Assembly: GCA_029563075.1 (NCBI GenBank)
Contig: JAKQTN010000077.1
Span: 115,824 to 179,823 of the forward strand
Source of the DNA: Pseudomonadota bacterium
GTDB taxonomy: Bacteria; Pseudomonadota; Gammaproteobacteria; Burkholderiales; Methylophilaceae
DNA: 64,000 nucleotides
Direction: 5' to 3'
Shown: in pieces, positions 7,962 through 16,854 of the stretch
Layout of the letters: the number at the start of each line of letters is the position of its first letter
Numbering within the stretch: position 1 is the stretch's first letter
Made by a program: the position numbers and the translations under genes
The notes under the pieces: model-generated
The model's database searches: none
Told to the model about the DNA's origin: nothing
What the model saw: the letters and a program-made list of their open reading frames with translations, nothing else

Positions 7962-10322
7962 TTAGTCATTATCAAAGCTAGAAGTTGATTTCTTGCCGCC
8001 AAACTCATAGCGTAAACCAACCCAGCCAGCGCGTGGCGCACCAGGTGAGTATAATGGCTGGAAGTGGTCATCACCATTATCAAATGTACCATCCGGCGTA
8101 AAGAATGATTCACCGAGCATACCTGCGGTGTAATATTCTTTATCGAATACATTGTTTACACGAGCAAACGCTTGCCAGCCGCTATTAGCAAATTTGTATC
8201 GGGTATCCAAGTTTACAACCGTGTATCCTCGCACTTTAGCGCCTTCACCTTGATGCTTGTTGTTTTCATTACCGAATGAATATTGACTAGTAAAACCGAC
8301 GATATTCGTCCCGATTGTCCAATTTGGCAACGCTTGCCATTCACCACGCAGTTTTAATTGGTGTTTTGGAATGCCTGACAAATAATCACCCTTGGAAACC
8401 GTAATTTCATCAGCTACGGCACTGGTGTTAACTTGATTGGCAATCTTGAATTCGCTTTGGTATGTGGCTTTAATAAAGCTGTAACCCACGTTCCAGCGGA
8501 AGTTGGACCATTCGCCATTTACACCCAGATCCAGGCCTTGACGGCGGGTTTTACCCACATTCAAGAAGTTACCTGCACCATTCGCAGGGTCAGATGAAAT
8601 AAACTGAATATCATCGGTATTTTGTGAGCGATAAATACTGGCGCTCCATCCCAAACCACCTGCTAATTGACCACGTGCACCTGCTTCAAAGGTTTTAGAC
8701 ACCACTTTCTTCAAAGGCGGGTCGCCTGCCATGGCGTTTGGCAATTTACATGCTGTATCTCCGATACCATCTCCATCCAAGTCCTGAAAGGCGCAACCTA
8801 ATTCAATCGCTGTTGGTGCGCGGCTACCCTCGTTATAGCTGCCGTAGAAAGATAAATCTTTACTTGGCGTAATGCTCAAGCCAATTGCCGGGTTAATGCG
8901 GCTAAATGAACGACTTTCTGTCAAAGACTCCGGATCAGGTGGTGCAATATCGCCATCTTTATTATCGATTTTGGTGTGGTTATAACGACCTGCCAGGGTT
9001 AAGTGATACATATCATTAAACGAAAATGTATCTGTTGCAAAAATACTCCATGTTTTACTTTTTGCTTTTAAATCCACTTCCGCTTCGTCATTAAATTCCC
9101 CTATTCCAGCAACACCACGGCTAGCAGTAATGTTACCCAACTCGCTTGATTGGCTAAATGTAGTCTTACCCAAATCATAGCCCAAACCTGTAATCAATTG
9201 ATTTTTCTTACCGAACCAATCCTGGTTAAAGGTCATCTGCGCGGCAAATCCATACCCCTCACGCTTCGATTTACTACGGTTTAAAGCACCACCGCAGTCC
9301 GTCTCAGGATTTGGCGCAACTGCGCAATCAGCAGCAAAAGTTACGCTATCCACATCATCATTTACATCACCATTCAGCGTTTTGGTGCGCGCATTACGGT
9401 AGTAGGTATTCGCACTCAATATTGTATCTTCGGTAAAATAATGGTTCGCATTAAAATTTAAAAAAACCATTTGCGTATCGGTGATATCTGGCTTGGTGTT
9501 GATTGAATCCCAACCTAAATTATCCAAAAACTCTTTTTGCACCAAACCATTACCAATTAACTCGTTATCAGCCAATGTTAAACTCAAATTTGCATCAGTT
9601 TTCTCGCCTTGCCAGCCTATCTTGCCAAAAGCTTGACGCACGTCAGATGGCGAAGCATCACGCCAGCCTTGCTCGTGCAGGGCATTGGCTGCCACAAAAA
9701 AATCTACGCCATTGGCGGTCACACCGCCAAATTCTGCGTTGCCATTTATGCGCCCCCAGGACCCTCCTGATAATTCCATTGCACCGCCTGGGTCAGTGCG
9801 ACCGCTTTTGGTGTTGACTGAAAGTGCACCGCCTAGAGTATTCAAGCCAAACACCGGGTTTGAACCTGGAATTAAGTTCATATTTGAAATCGCGTTAAGC
9901 GGAATCAGATCCCAGTTCACTACGTCACCAAATGGTTCATTTACACGCACGCCATCCACAAAAACCGACAGGCCTTGTGGCGTACCAAGCAATGGCGATG
10001 CAGTAAAGCCGCGGTAATTCACATTTGGCTGATAAGGGTTGCTTTGAACCTCATTCACATTAATACCCAACAAGCCGCTAGATAGAAAATCTGCGATACT
10101 GAGGTCATTTTGATTGACCATTTCCGCGCCCTTAACGCTTTGGATATTGGCTGGAATTTTTTCTTTAGGCAAGCCCACACCTTGCAATGGCGTGGTACTA
10201 ATCACCTCAATTTTGCCGGTTTCCAAAGCCTCGGCTTTGTTTTCTGCGTTCGCCAATTGAGGAATTGAATAAACAGCCAGTACTGCTATTAATATTGCTT
10301 TTAGTTGTGATGGTTTTTGCAT
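7962..10322 (-). CDS. TonB-dependent outer-membrane receptor
   Basis: Outer-membrane beta-barrel receptor that imports a ligand using TonB energy. The 786-residue precursor has a signal peptide (hydrophobic stretch about 9-21, cleavage near ANA), a plug domain (about 50-170, with VNYRGFTASPLLGTPQGLSVFVDGVRVNEPFG and VFGLNTLGGALSVNTK-type segments), and a long barrel of alternating strands. The barrel-closing region is followed by a short hydrophilic tail rather than ending in Phe. An insert carries DLDGDGIGD, a calcium-binding-like repeat. The ligand (siderophore, metal or cofactor) cannot be read from sequence. A 16-bp palindrome lies about 140 bases upstream and the sigma54 regulator follows. 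Confidence 0.93.
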   Translation of the reverse strand: MQKPSQLKAILIAVLAVYSIPQLANAENKAEALETGKIEVISTTPLQGVGLPKEKIPANIQSVKGAEMVNQNDLSIADFLSSGLLGINVNEVQSNPYQPNVNYRGFTASPLLGTPQGLSVFVDGVRVNEPFGDVVNWDLIPLNAISNMNLIPGSNPVFGLNTLGGALSVNTKSGRTDPGGAMELSGGSWGRINGNAEFGGVTANGVDFFVAANALHEQGWRDASPSDVRQAFGKIGWQGEKTDANLSLTLADNELIGNGLVQKEFLDNLGWDSINTKPDITDTQMVFLNFNANHYFTEDTILSANTYYRNARTKTLNGDVNDDVDSVTFAADCAVAPNPETDCGGALNRSKSKREGYGFAAQMTFNQDWFGKKNQLITGLGYDLGKTTFSQSSELGNITASRGVAGIGEFNDEAEVDLKAKSKTWSIFATDTFSFNDMYHLTLAGRYNHTKIDNKDGDIAPPDPESLTESRSFSRINPAIGLSITPSKDLSFYGSYNEGSRAPTAIELGCAFQDLDGDGIGDTACKLPNAMAGDPPLKKVVSKTFEAGARGQLAGGLGWSASIYRSQNTDDIQFISSDPANGAGNFLNVGKTRRQGLDLGVNGEWSNFRWNVGYSFIKATYQSEFKIANQVNTSAVADEITVSKGDYLSGIPKHQLKLRGEWQALPNWTIGTNIVGFTSQYSFGNENNKHQGEGAKVRGYTVVNLDTRYKFANSGWQAFARVNNVFDKEYYTAGMLGESFFTPDGTFDNGDDHFQPLYSPGAPRAGWVGLRYEFGGKKSTSSFDND

Positions 10323-10461
10323 GTTGTTTCCTAAGTTTTGGTTATTACATCTTTATATCAATTGCAAAATTTGTTCCAAAACTTGGTGAATAAAAATAGT
10401 GAATAAAATCAATAAGAAAAGTTATTTCTTACTTATATGCGAGGATTATAGACTTAAATAT

Positions 10462-10477
10462 TGGTTGTATACAACCA
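10462..10477. promoter_or_regulatory. 16-bp perfect palindrome, candidate operator (GntR-like)
   Basis: TGGTTGTATACAACCA is a perfect 16-bp palindrome lying in the 190-base gap upstream of the TonB receptor (about 140 bases before its ATG). Its centre, TTGTATACAA, resembles sites bound by several GntR/FadR-family repressors. An overlapping smaller palindrome ACCAT-T-ATGGT sits at 10477-10487. The rest of 10323-10512 is AT-rich with no gene. No GntR gene is visible in the window, so the regulator is unknown. Confidence 0.5.
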
Positions 10478-10512
10478 CCATTATGGTTATTAACAGCCGC
10501 CATTCTAAATAA

Positions 10513-13017
10513 CTATATGCTGTTAAGCAGCTGTTTTGGTGGTACATTTAAATAGCCACGAATGACTAACCATGCGGCAAGTGGGATTAATACCAGCGCC
10601 ATTACCAGTGCACTAAGCGCTAATTGCAAGTTAAATTGATAAACAATATCCAACACGTATCGGCTCAAATAGTAATTTAACCCGCTGGCAACCAGCACAG
10701 CGACAATAGAAGCTAACACAGCAATGCTTGTAAATTCTGTTAGAAGCATCAATATCACCTGCTTACGTGACGCGCCAAATGCACGCAACAAACTAGCTTC
10801 TTGCAAACGCGCACTGCGTGTGGCTACCAGTGCGGCATACAGCACGACAACACCTGCCAGCACGCAGAAAACAAATATAAAACTGACAGCTGTGGCGAGT
10901 TTGCTCATAATCTCACGTACTTGATTCATGATGCTGGCAACATCTATTACAGTAAAATTAGGGAATTGTTGCAGCATGCTATTAAGTATATTATCTTGGT
11001 TTTTAGGCAAGTAAAATGCGGTCATATAGCTGGCACTAAATTGAGCTAAAGTTTCAGGTGGCGTTACAGCAAAAAAATTAGCTCGCATGCTGTCCCACTC
11101 TACTTTGCGTATACTCGCCACAGTTAAAGTGATTTTACTGCCTGCAATGTCATATGTCAGCGTGTCACCTAGCTTAATGTTCAGAGCTTGCGCAATGTCA
11201 TGCTCTAAAGATAACAGCGGCGCAGCGGCTTCATCGGCACGCCACCAACGGCCTTGCTGTAGCTTATTATCTGTTTGCATTACAGCGGCTGACGACAAAT
11301 TAAACTCACGTGATACTAGCCTTTTTGCACGATCTTCTGTAAACATCTCTGCATTAATTGGCTGACCATTTTTTTCTACCAGCCTGCCGCGAACCATAGC
11401 AAACACTTGCGGAGTGCATTTAATAGCACTTATTTGACTAAGAAAAGTTTTAAGTGGCTCAACTTGATTTTGTTGAATATTAATAATGAACCTGTTTGGC
11501 GCATCCGCGGGCAAGGACGACTGCCAGGATTGCATCAAATCAGTTTTAATCATCACCAGTAGCATCAGCACCATGGCGCCTATACTAAAGCCGACAATTT
11601 GTGCAATAGACAAACCTAGCCTACGCTTTAAATTGCCCATGCCTAAGCAGATAATATTATCAAAAGCTTTGCTTTGGCTGGCACGATGCAGCAATAGCGC
11701 CAAGCCAAATGCTAGAACACCAGTGACTAAGCAGATGCCAAAAATACCCGCCAAAAATGCCAAGGCCAGTTTAAATGTTTTGGCCAATAAAAAAATCAGC
11801 AACGTAATCACCACTATCACAGGCAAGTAATTCATCCAAATTTTGCTGGAGTTTAATACAAAATTTCGACGCAAAATTTGAATAGTTGGAATATTTTTTA
11901 GCGCACGAATGTGTGGCAACATAATTGCAAATAGAATCGCAAAGCTTAATAGCAGGCCCATTACAATAGGTGTTAAATTGGGCGCTGGCAGGTTTTCTAA
12001 AAATAATTTTCCAGCAAAATGGGCTAATCCGAATTGCACTAAATAGCCTAGCAAGCAGCCAGCACCGCCAGCTATCGCAGCCAGCAATGCCGTTTGAATC
12101 AGCATGATATTTTCAATATTTGCTTTACTTGCGCCAAAACAGCGTAACAAGGCTGCTGCCTCTTGGCTGCGAGCTACAAATGGCGCACTGGCAAGCAGCA
12201 TGGCCACAATCGACAGCACCACAGTCACCATGGCGCTTAAGCCTAAAAATATTTCGGCTTTATCTAAGGCACTTCTAATCTCTGGCCTTGCGGTTTTTAC
12301 GTCTTCAATGCTCTCGCCACGTTGCAAATTTGGCGCTATCTTGCGCGTGTACTGTTTAAGATTTTCAGCATTGCCTTCGAGCACCAATTGATATTTGACG
12401 CGACTGCCAAATTGAAGCAGCTTAGTTGCAGGTACATCATCTATGTGCATCATCACACGTGGTGCAAAGCTAAACATATCGCCACCACGCGAAGGCTCGC
12501 GTAATAAAATACCAGCTACTTTAAGTTTAATGGCGCCCAATTCTAGTTGGTCATCAAGCTTTAAGTTCAGTGCATTAGCTAAGCGAGGCTCTACCCATAC
12601 CTCACCTTTTGCAGGTCTAGTACGCATATTTTGCACCGTTCTCTCTGTCAAAAACTGCACGCCAAAATCACCAATTAAGGGAAAATTGTCATCAATCGCT
12701 TTGATTTCAGCGAGTATATTTTTATCCGCATTTATTGCCATACTGGCAAACTCGAGTGTGGATGATGACCGTAGGCTATGCCGTTTGGCCTCGGTACTAT
12801 ATTGGGGTGGGATAGCGCGATCTGCTTTAATCACCGCATCGCCACCCAATAACATACCTCCCTGATTATTCAAGTGTGCCGCAATGCGGTGAGTAAAGAA
12901 ATTAACAGCAGTGATGGAGCTAACCGCCAGCACCAAGGCCAGTACCAGTACACGCAAATCACCCGCTTGCCATTGCGAACGTAATTGCTGCCATGCTAAA
13001 ACAAAATTCAAAGTCAT
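10513..13017 (-). CDS. ybbP: ABC transporter permease, FtsX/YbbP type
   Basis: Inner-membrane permease of the FtsX-like ABC family. The 834 residues show one N-terminal membrane segment (about 20-40), a large periplasmic domain, three helices near the middle (about 255-380), additional central helices, a second periplasmic domain, and three C-terminal helices. This duplicated FtsX layout matches YbbP. The ATPase gene ends 10 bases upstream, and tesA is divergent beyond it, the same neighbourhood as in E. coli (ybbA-ybbP next to tesA). The substrate is not established for the family; lipoprotein- or fatty-acid-related export has been suggested. Confidence 0.88.
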   Translation of the reverse strand: MTLNFVLAWQQLRSQWQAGDLRVLVLALVLAVSSITAVNFFTHRIAAHLNNQGGMLLGGDAVIKADRAIPPQYSTEAKRHSLRSSSTLEFASMAINADKNILAEIKAIDDNFPLIGDFGVQFLTERTVQNMRTRPAKGEVWVEPRLANALNLKLDDQLELGAIKLKVAGILLREPSRGGDMFSFAPRVMMHIDDVPATKLLQFGSRVKYQLVLEGNAENLKQYTRKIAPNLQRGESIEDVKTARPEIRSALDKAEIFLGLSAMVTVVLSIVAMLLASAPFVARSQEAAALLRCFGASKANIENIMLIQTALLAAIAGGAGCLLGYLVQFGLAHFAGKLFLENLPAPNLTPIVMGLLLSFAILFAIMLPHIRALKNIPTIQILRRNFVLNSSKIWMNYLPVIVVITLLIFLLAKTFKLALAFLAGIFGICLVTGVLAFGLALLLHRASQSKAFDNIICLGMGNLKRRLGLSIAQIVGFSIGAMVLMLLVMIKTDLMQSWQSSLPADAPNRFIINIQQNQVEPLKTFLSQISAIKCTPQVFAMVRGRLVEKNGQPINAEMFTEDRAKRLVSREFNLSSAAVMQTDNKLQQGRWWRADEAAAPLLSLEHDIAQALNIKLGDTLTYDIAGSKITLTVASIRKVEWDSMRANFFAVTPPETLAQFSASYMTAFYLPKNQDNILNSMLQQFPNFTVIDVASIMNQVREIMSKLATAVSFIFVFCVLAGVVVLYAALVATRSARLQEASLLRAFGASRKQVILMLLTEFTSIAVLASIVAVLVASGLNYYLSRYVLDIVYQFNLQLALSALVMALVLIPLAAWLVIRGYLNVPPKQLLNSI

Positions 13018-13027
13018 AGCTTTAACC

Positions 13028-13762
13028 TCATATCGCGCTCAACTGACCATGTTGTAACGTCAATTGACGTCTGCAACGCTGTGCCAACTGCACATCGTGT
13101 GTCACCAAAATAAGCGTGGTATTGGCTTGCCGGTTCAGGCTAAACAGTAACTCAATAATGCACTCGCCTGTGGCAATATCTAAATTGCCCGTCGGCTCAT
13201 CTGCAAACAAAATAGCTGGTTTTGGGGCGAAAGCTCTTGCTATTGCTACCCTCTGCTGTTCGCCACCAGATAGTTGCTTGGGGTAATGTTGCAAACGCTC
13301 AGCCAAACCCACTTTCTCGAGTGTCGCGACTGCCATTTGTTTGGCATCTTTTCTATTAGCTAACTGCATCGGCAGCATCACGTTTTCTAACGCTGTCATA
13401 GTGGGAAGTAGTTGAAACGATTGAAACACAAAGCCCATCTGTGCACCTCGCATGGCGGCCCGGGCATCCTCATCTAAGGTGCTGAATGACCGGCCAGAAA
13501 CTTCTACTGAGCCAGCGGTTGGCACATCCAACCCCGCCAGCAACGCCAGCAAAGTGGATTTGCCTGAGCCTGAACTCCCGACGATAGCGATACTCTCACC
13601 GTGTGCAACCTGCAAGTTCAGGTCATTTAAAATTTCGATTTTATTTGCACTAGCTTTGTTTGTTACATCTACCACGTGTTTGCTTAAGTTTTTGGCTAAA
13701 ATAGCGGTGCTGTTTATTGTGCTTCGATGCGTCAAGTTTATTTCGGATTCAGAAAGTAACAT
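13028..13762 (-). CDS. ybbA: ABC transporter ATPase, YbbA type
   Basis: ATPase partner of the downstream permease. It carries Walker A GSSGSGKST, Q-loop FQSFQLLP, signature LSGGEQQRVAIARAF, Walker B ILFADEPTGNLD and the H-loop VTHD, in the order and spacing of the LolD/MacB-like subfamily. The annotated ATG leaves an unusually long N-terminal extension of about 45 residues before the core and lies 2 bases from the divergent tesA start. The true start may therefore be further inside; a GAGA motif upstream of the ATG gives it only modest support. Confidence 0.9.
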   Translation of the reverse strand: MLLSESEINLTHRSTINSTAILAKNLSKHVVDVTNKASANKIEILNDLNLQVAHGESIAIVGSSGSGKSTLLALLAGLDVPTAGSVEVSGRSFSTLDEDARAAMRGAQMGFVFQSFQLLPTMTALENVMLPMQLANRKDAKQMAVATLEKVGLAERLQHYPKQLSGGEQQRVAIARAFAPKPAILFADEPTGNLDIATGECIIELLFSLNRQANTTLILVTHDVQLAQRCRRQLTLQHGQLSAI

Positions 13763-13764
13763 AT

Positions 13765-14427
13765 ATGGATTCTCGCATGCCTTCTCGTTTTAATTTATTG
13801 TTTAATGTGTTTGCTGCAGTTAGTCTTATTGTAAGCACTTTGGTTGCACTATCTGCCAACGCGAAGCAAACTAGCCCGCAAACCATTGTTGTGTTTGGTG
13901 ATAGCTTATCTGCTGCTTACGGCATACCACAAGATGACGGCTGGGTGGCATTATTGCAACAGCGTCTAAATGCACAAAAGCTTAACTACCAAGTTGTTAA
14001 CGCCAGCATCAGCGGCGAAACCACCAGCGGCGGATTAAGCCGTTTTGCCAATATGTTAAAACTGCAGAAACCCAACTTTGTGCTAATTGAACTGGGTGGA
14101 AATGACGGCCTACGTGGTTTAAATGCTTCTGAAACCCACAACAATCTAGAGACCATGATTCAACAAGCCAAAAAATCTAAGGCTAAAGTATTGCTAATTG
14201 GCATGAAAATACCACCCAATTACGGCCTAAAGTACAGCCGACAATTTAGCGAAAATTACCGAACTCTAGCCAAAAAACATGGTGCAGCACTAGTACCCTT
14301 TTTGCTAGAAGGTGTGGCTGGCAACCCAGATTTAATTCAAGCCGATGGATTGCACCCCACAGCCGCTGCCCAGGCCAAAATATTAGAAAACGTATGGCCA
14401 GAACTCAATAAAATACTGAGAAAATAA
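13765..14427 (+). CDS. tesA: SGNH/GDSL esterase TesA (acyl-CoA thioesterase I / lysophospholipase L1)
   Basis: Periplasmic GDSL-family hydrolase of about 220 residues. It has a signal peptide (hydrophobic stretch about 12-30, cleavage near ANA), block I FGDSLSAAYGI with the nucleophile Ser, GGNDGLRG (block III) and the catalytic pair in DGLHPTAAAQ. E. coli TesA hydrolyses acyl-thioesters, arylesters and lysophospholipids. An upstream ATG at 13717 would run into ybbA and is unlikely; 13765 or 13777 both keep the signal peptide. It is divergent from ybbA-ybbP, a conserved pairing. Confidence 0.93.
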   Translation: MDSRMPSRFNLLFNVFAAVSLIVSTLVALSANAKQTSPQTIVVFGDSLSAAYGIPQDDGWVALLQQRLNAQKLNYQVVNASISGETTSGGLSRFANMLKLQKPNFVLIELGGNDGLRGLNASETHNNLETMIQQAKKSKAKVLLIGMKIPPNYGLKYSRQFSENYRTLAKKHGAALVPFLLEGVAGNPDLIQADGLHPTAAAQAKILENVWPELNKILRK

Positions 14428-14489
14428 AGCACTATAAGCAAATATTTATGGGGGGTGCTGGTAAAGGTTTTTTTAGTTAACTTGCTTAA

Positions 14490-15872
14490 TTAAATGACTT
14501 TGTTGTCTTGCCACTCAATAAACAAACCTAATTCATCAGGTTTGGCTTTAAGCGCGGCCGTCATTGCTATGTTAGGCAGCATGCAGAGTTCATCATTTAA
14601 AAACAGCAAAGGCAAGCGCTCGCGTTGCCAAGGTGGGACTTGTGAGGTTTGAAATAAACTTTTTAGGCTGCGATTTGGGCGATTTTCTTTAGGCTTTAAA
14701 GTCTCACCACCGTGACGATAACGAATGCTTAATTGACCATTTTCAACATGCCGCATGGCAATACCTTCCCCTAGTTTTTCGCAAAAAAATAAGCGTGATA
14801 GGTCGGGTAAAATAATCATTTTTTCACCTTGCCACACAAGGCTGAAAGTACTGCGGGCATCATTTTCAGCATTCTCAGGCATATTCTTAACCAAATAGGC
14901 ACAGCCATGAAAGCGCCGTAGAATAAGGTCTGCAGACACTTTTATTTTTACGTTGGCGTCAGCTTTGGCATGAAGCAATTGCTGCGAAATTTGCTGCAAC
15001 TGCGCGGCACTTGGCATATCACAAACATGCTGTGCCAGCCACCAGCGCAGTGCATTCTTAATGCGTACAGCGCTTAATGCCGCAAGTGGCTGGAGTGCTA
15101 ATTGTCTGCTGTCATGTTGGCTTGATTGACAATTTGTCACATCCATTTCAGCCAGCTCGTCCAGCAGCATATCGGCTTCCGCCATGTGCTGTGCAGCACG
15201 GCTAATGGTCTGCCTGATAGCGGGATATTTTTTTTCTAATTTTGGCAGCACTTCATACCGCATAAAGTTTCTGTCAAATTTGGTATCAATGTTACTTTCG
15301 TCTTCAATCCATGCCAATTGATGCTGCTTGGCATAACGCTCTAAGTCTACTCTAGATACATCCAGCAGAGGCCGCAGCAACTTTTTATTCAGGCCAGCCA
15401 TGCCTGCCAGCCCCTTCACACCTGCGCCCCGCGCTAGCTGCAGCAATAAAGTTTCGGCTTGGTCATCCTGATGATGTGCCAGGCAAATAAAATCAGCGCC
15501 CGAGGCCTGCAGCACCCTATAACGTGCCTCGCGGGCAGCCGCCTCAAGGCCTGTGCCGCTGTTTCTATTGATTTCGACTTTTGATAGCGTGAATGGAATA
15601 TTCAGTTTACTGCTGACACCTTGACAAAAATCAGCCCACGCATCCGCATTAGGGCTCAGGCCATGGTGCACATGGTGCGCTTGTAATTGAAACGGGAGAG
15701 TTTGACGACATTCGGCAAGTAAATGTATCAACACACATGAATCCAGGCCGCCACTGAAGCCGACAACCAGCTTAGGATTTACTAAACTTTGGCTTAAAAA
15801 AATATCAGCTAAAAAAGTTTTAAGCTGATATTGAAGAGTTTTATTTGCTGGCAGTTTCTTTGAACTTGCCAT
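14490..15872 (-). CDS. tilS: tRNA(Ile)-lysidine synthase TilS
   Basis: Converts the anticodon C34 of tRNA-Ile(CAU) to lysidine, using ATP and lysine, so that it reads AUA. The PP-loop motif SGGLDSCVL lies near residue 42, followed by [20 protein letters not shown] and GLAGM. The TilS C-terminal domain contains the [20 protein letters not shown] segment, typical of the family. The 460-residue length is normal. The ATG lies inside the end of accA (32-base overlap, different frame), which suggests translational coupling; accA-tilS adjacency is also found in E. coli. Confidence 0.96.
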   Translation of the reverse strand: MASSKKLPANKTLQYQLKTFLADIFLSQSLVNPKLVVGFSGGLDSCVLIHLLAECRQTLPFQLQAHHVHHGLSPNADAWADFCQGVSSKLNIPFTLSKVEINRNSGTGLEAAAREARYRVLQASGADFICLAHHQDDQAETLLLQLARGAGVKGLAGMAGLNKKLLRPLLDVSRVDLERYAKQHQLAWIEDESNIDTKFDRNFMRYEVLPKLEKKYPAIRQTISRAAQHMAEADMLLDELAEMDVTNCQSSQHDSRQLALQPLAALSAVRIKNALRWWLAQHVCDMPSAAQLQQISQQLLHAKADANVKIKVSADLILRRFHGCAYLVKNMPENAENDARSTFSLVWQGEKMIILPDLSRLFFCEKLGEGIAMRHVENGQLSIRYRHGGETLKPKENRPNRSLKSLFQTSQVPPWQRERLPLLFLNDELCMLPNIAMTAALKAKPDELGLFIEWQDNKVI

Positions 15873-16812
15873 AACCCATTAAACGCTCATAACGCGCAGC
15901 GAGTAGCTTATCGGTGTTTTTCTTTTGCAATGCCGCGAGCTCGCTTTTTAGCGCACGGCGCAGCGATTGCATGGTGGTATCCACATCGCGGTGCGCGCCG
16001 CCCAAAGGCTCGCTGACAATCACATCCACCAACCCCAAGTCCTTCAAACGATCTGCCGTAATCGCCAATGTTTCTGCGGCCTCTGGCGCCTTGGTGGCGC
16101 TTTTCCATAAGATCGAAGCACAGCCCTCAGGCGAAATCACCGAATAAGTGGAATATTGCATCATTAATAACTGATCCACTACACCCAGCGCCAGTGCGCC
16201 ACCCGAGCCGCCTTCGCCGATAATCACGCCGAGAATCGGTGTTTTAAGTTCGGCCATCACATAGAGATTTCTGGCAATGGCTTCGGATTGGCCGCGTTCT
16301 TCCGCGCCGATACCGGGGTAAGCGCCCGGTGTATCAATGAGCGTAATAATCGGCAGACCGAATTTTTCGGCCAAGCGGAACAGGCGTAAGGCTTTGCGGT
16401 AGCCTTCCGGGCGCGGCATGCCAAAATTACGGTACTGGCGTTCTTTGACATCACGCCCTTTTTGGTGGCCGATCACCATCACTGGTGTGCCTTCAAAACG
16501 TGCAATACCGCCTACAATCGCTGGGTCGTCAGCAAATGCGCGGTCGCCGTGCAGTTCCTCAAAATCAGTGAACAAATTGCTGATGTAGTCAAGCGTGTAA
16601 GGGCGCTGCGGATGGCGCGCCACTTGCGAGATTTGCCATGCGTTCAAGTTTTTATAGGTATCTTCGAGCAGTTTTTTATTTTTTTTCTGCAATTGTTCAA
16701 GCTCTTTGGAAATATCCAAATCGTCATGATCGTCATGCGATACCTGCAGCGCATCAATGCGCTTTTCCAGATCCGCGATGCCTTGCTCAAAATCCAAATA
16801 GCTAACTTTCAT
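15841..16812 (-). CDS. accA: acetyl-CoA carboxylase carboxyltransferase subunit alpha
   Basis: Alpha subunit of the carboxyltransferase that moves CO2 from biotin to acetyl-CoA, the first step of fatty-acid synthesis; it works with AccD. The 323-residue length is standard. Strong family segments are the N-terminal [15 protein letters not shown], the [15 protein letters not shown] region, [14 protein letters not shown] and [11 protein letters not shown]. Its 3' end overlaps tilS. It lies downstream of dnaE with 42 bases between them, so readthrough from dnaE is possible; dnaE-accA order is common in proteobacteria. Confidence 0.97.
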   Translation of the reverse strand: MKVSYLDFEQGIADLEKRIDALQVSHDDHDDLDISKELEQLQKKNKKLLEDTYKNLNAWQISQVARHPQRPYTLDYISNLFTDFEELHGDRAFADDPAIVGGIARFEGTPVMVIGHQKGRDVKERQYRNFGMPRPEGYRKALRLFRLAEKFGLPIITLIDTPGAYPGIGAEERGQSEAIARNLYVMAELKTPILGVIIGEGGSGGALALGVVDQLLMMQYSTYSVISPEGCASILWKSATKAPEAAETLAITADRLKDLGLVDVIVSEPLGGAHRDVDTTMQSLRRALKSELAALQKKNTDKLLAARYERLMGYGKFKETASK

Positions 16813-16854
16813 TTCTGGCCTTCATCTCGTGTCATGCATTAAATACAAAGTGCG

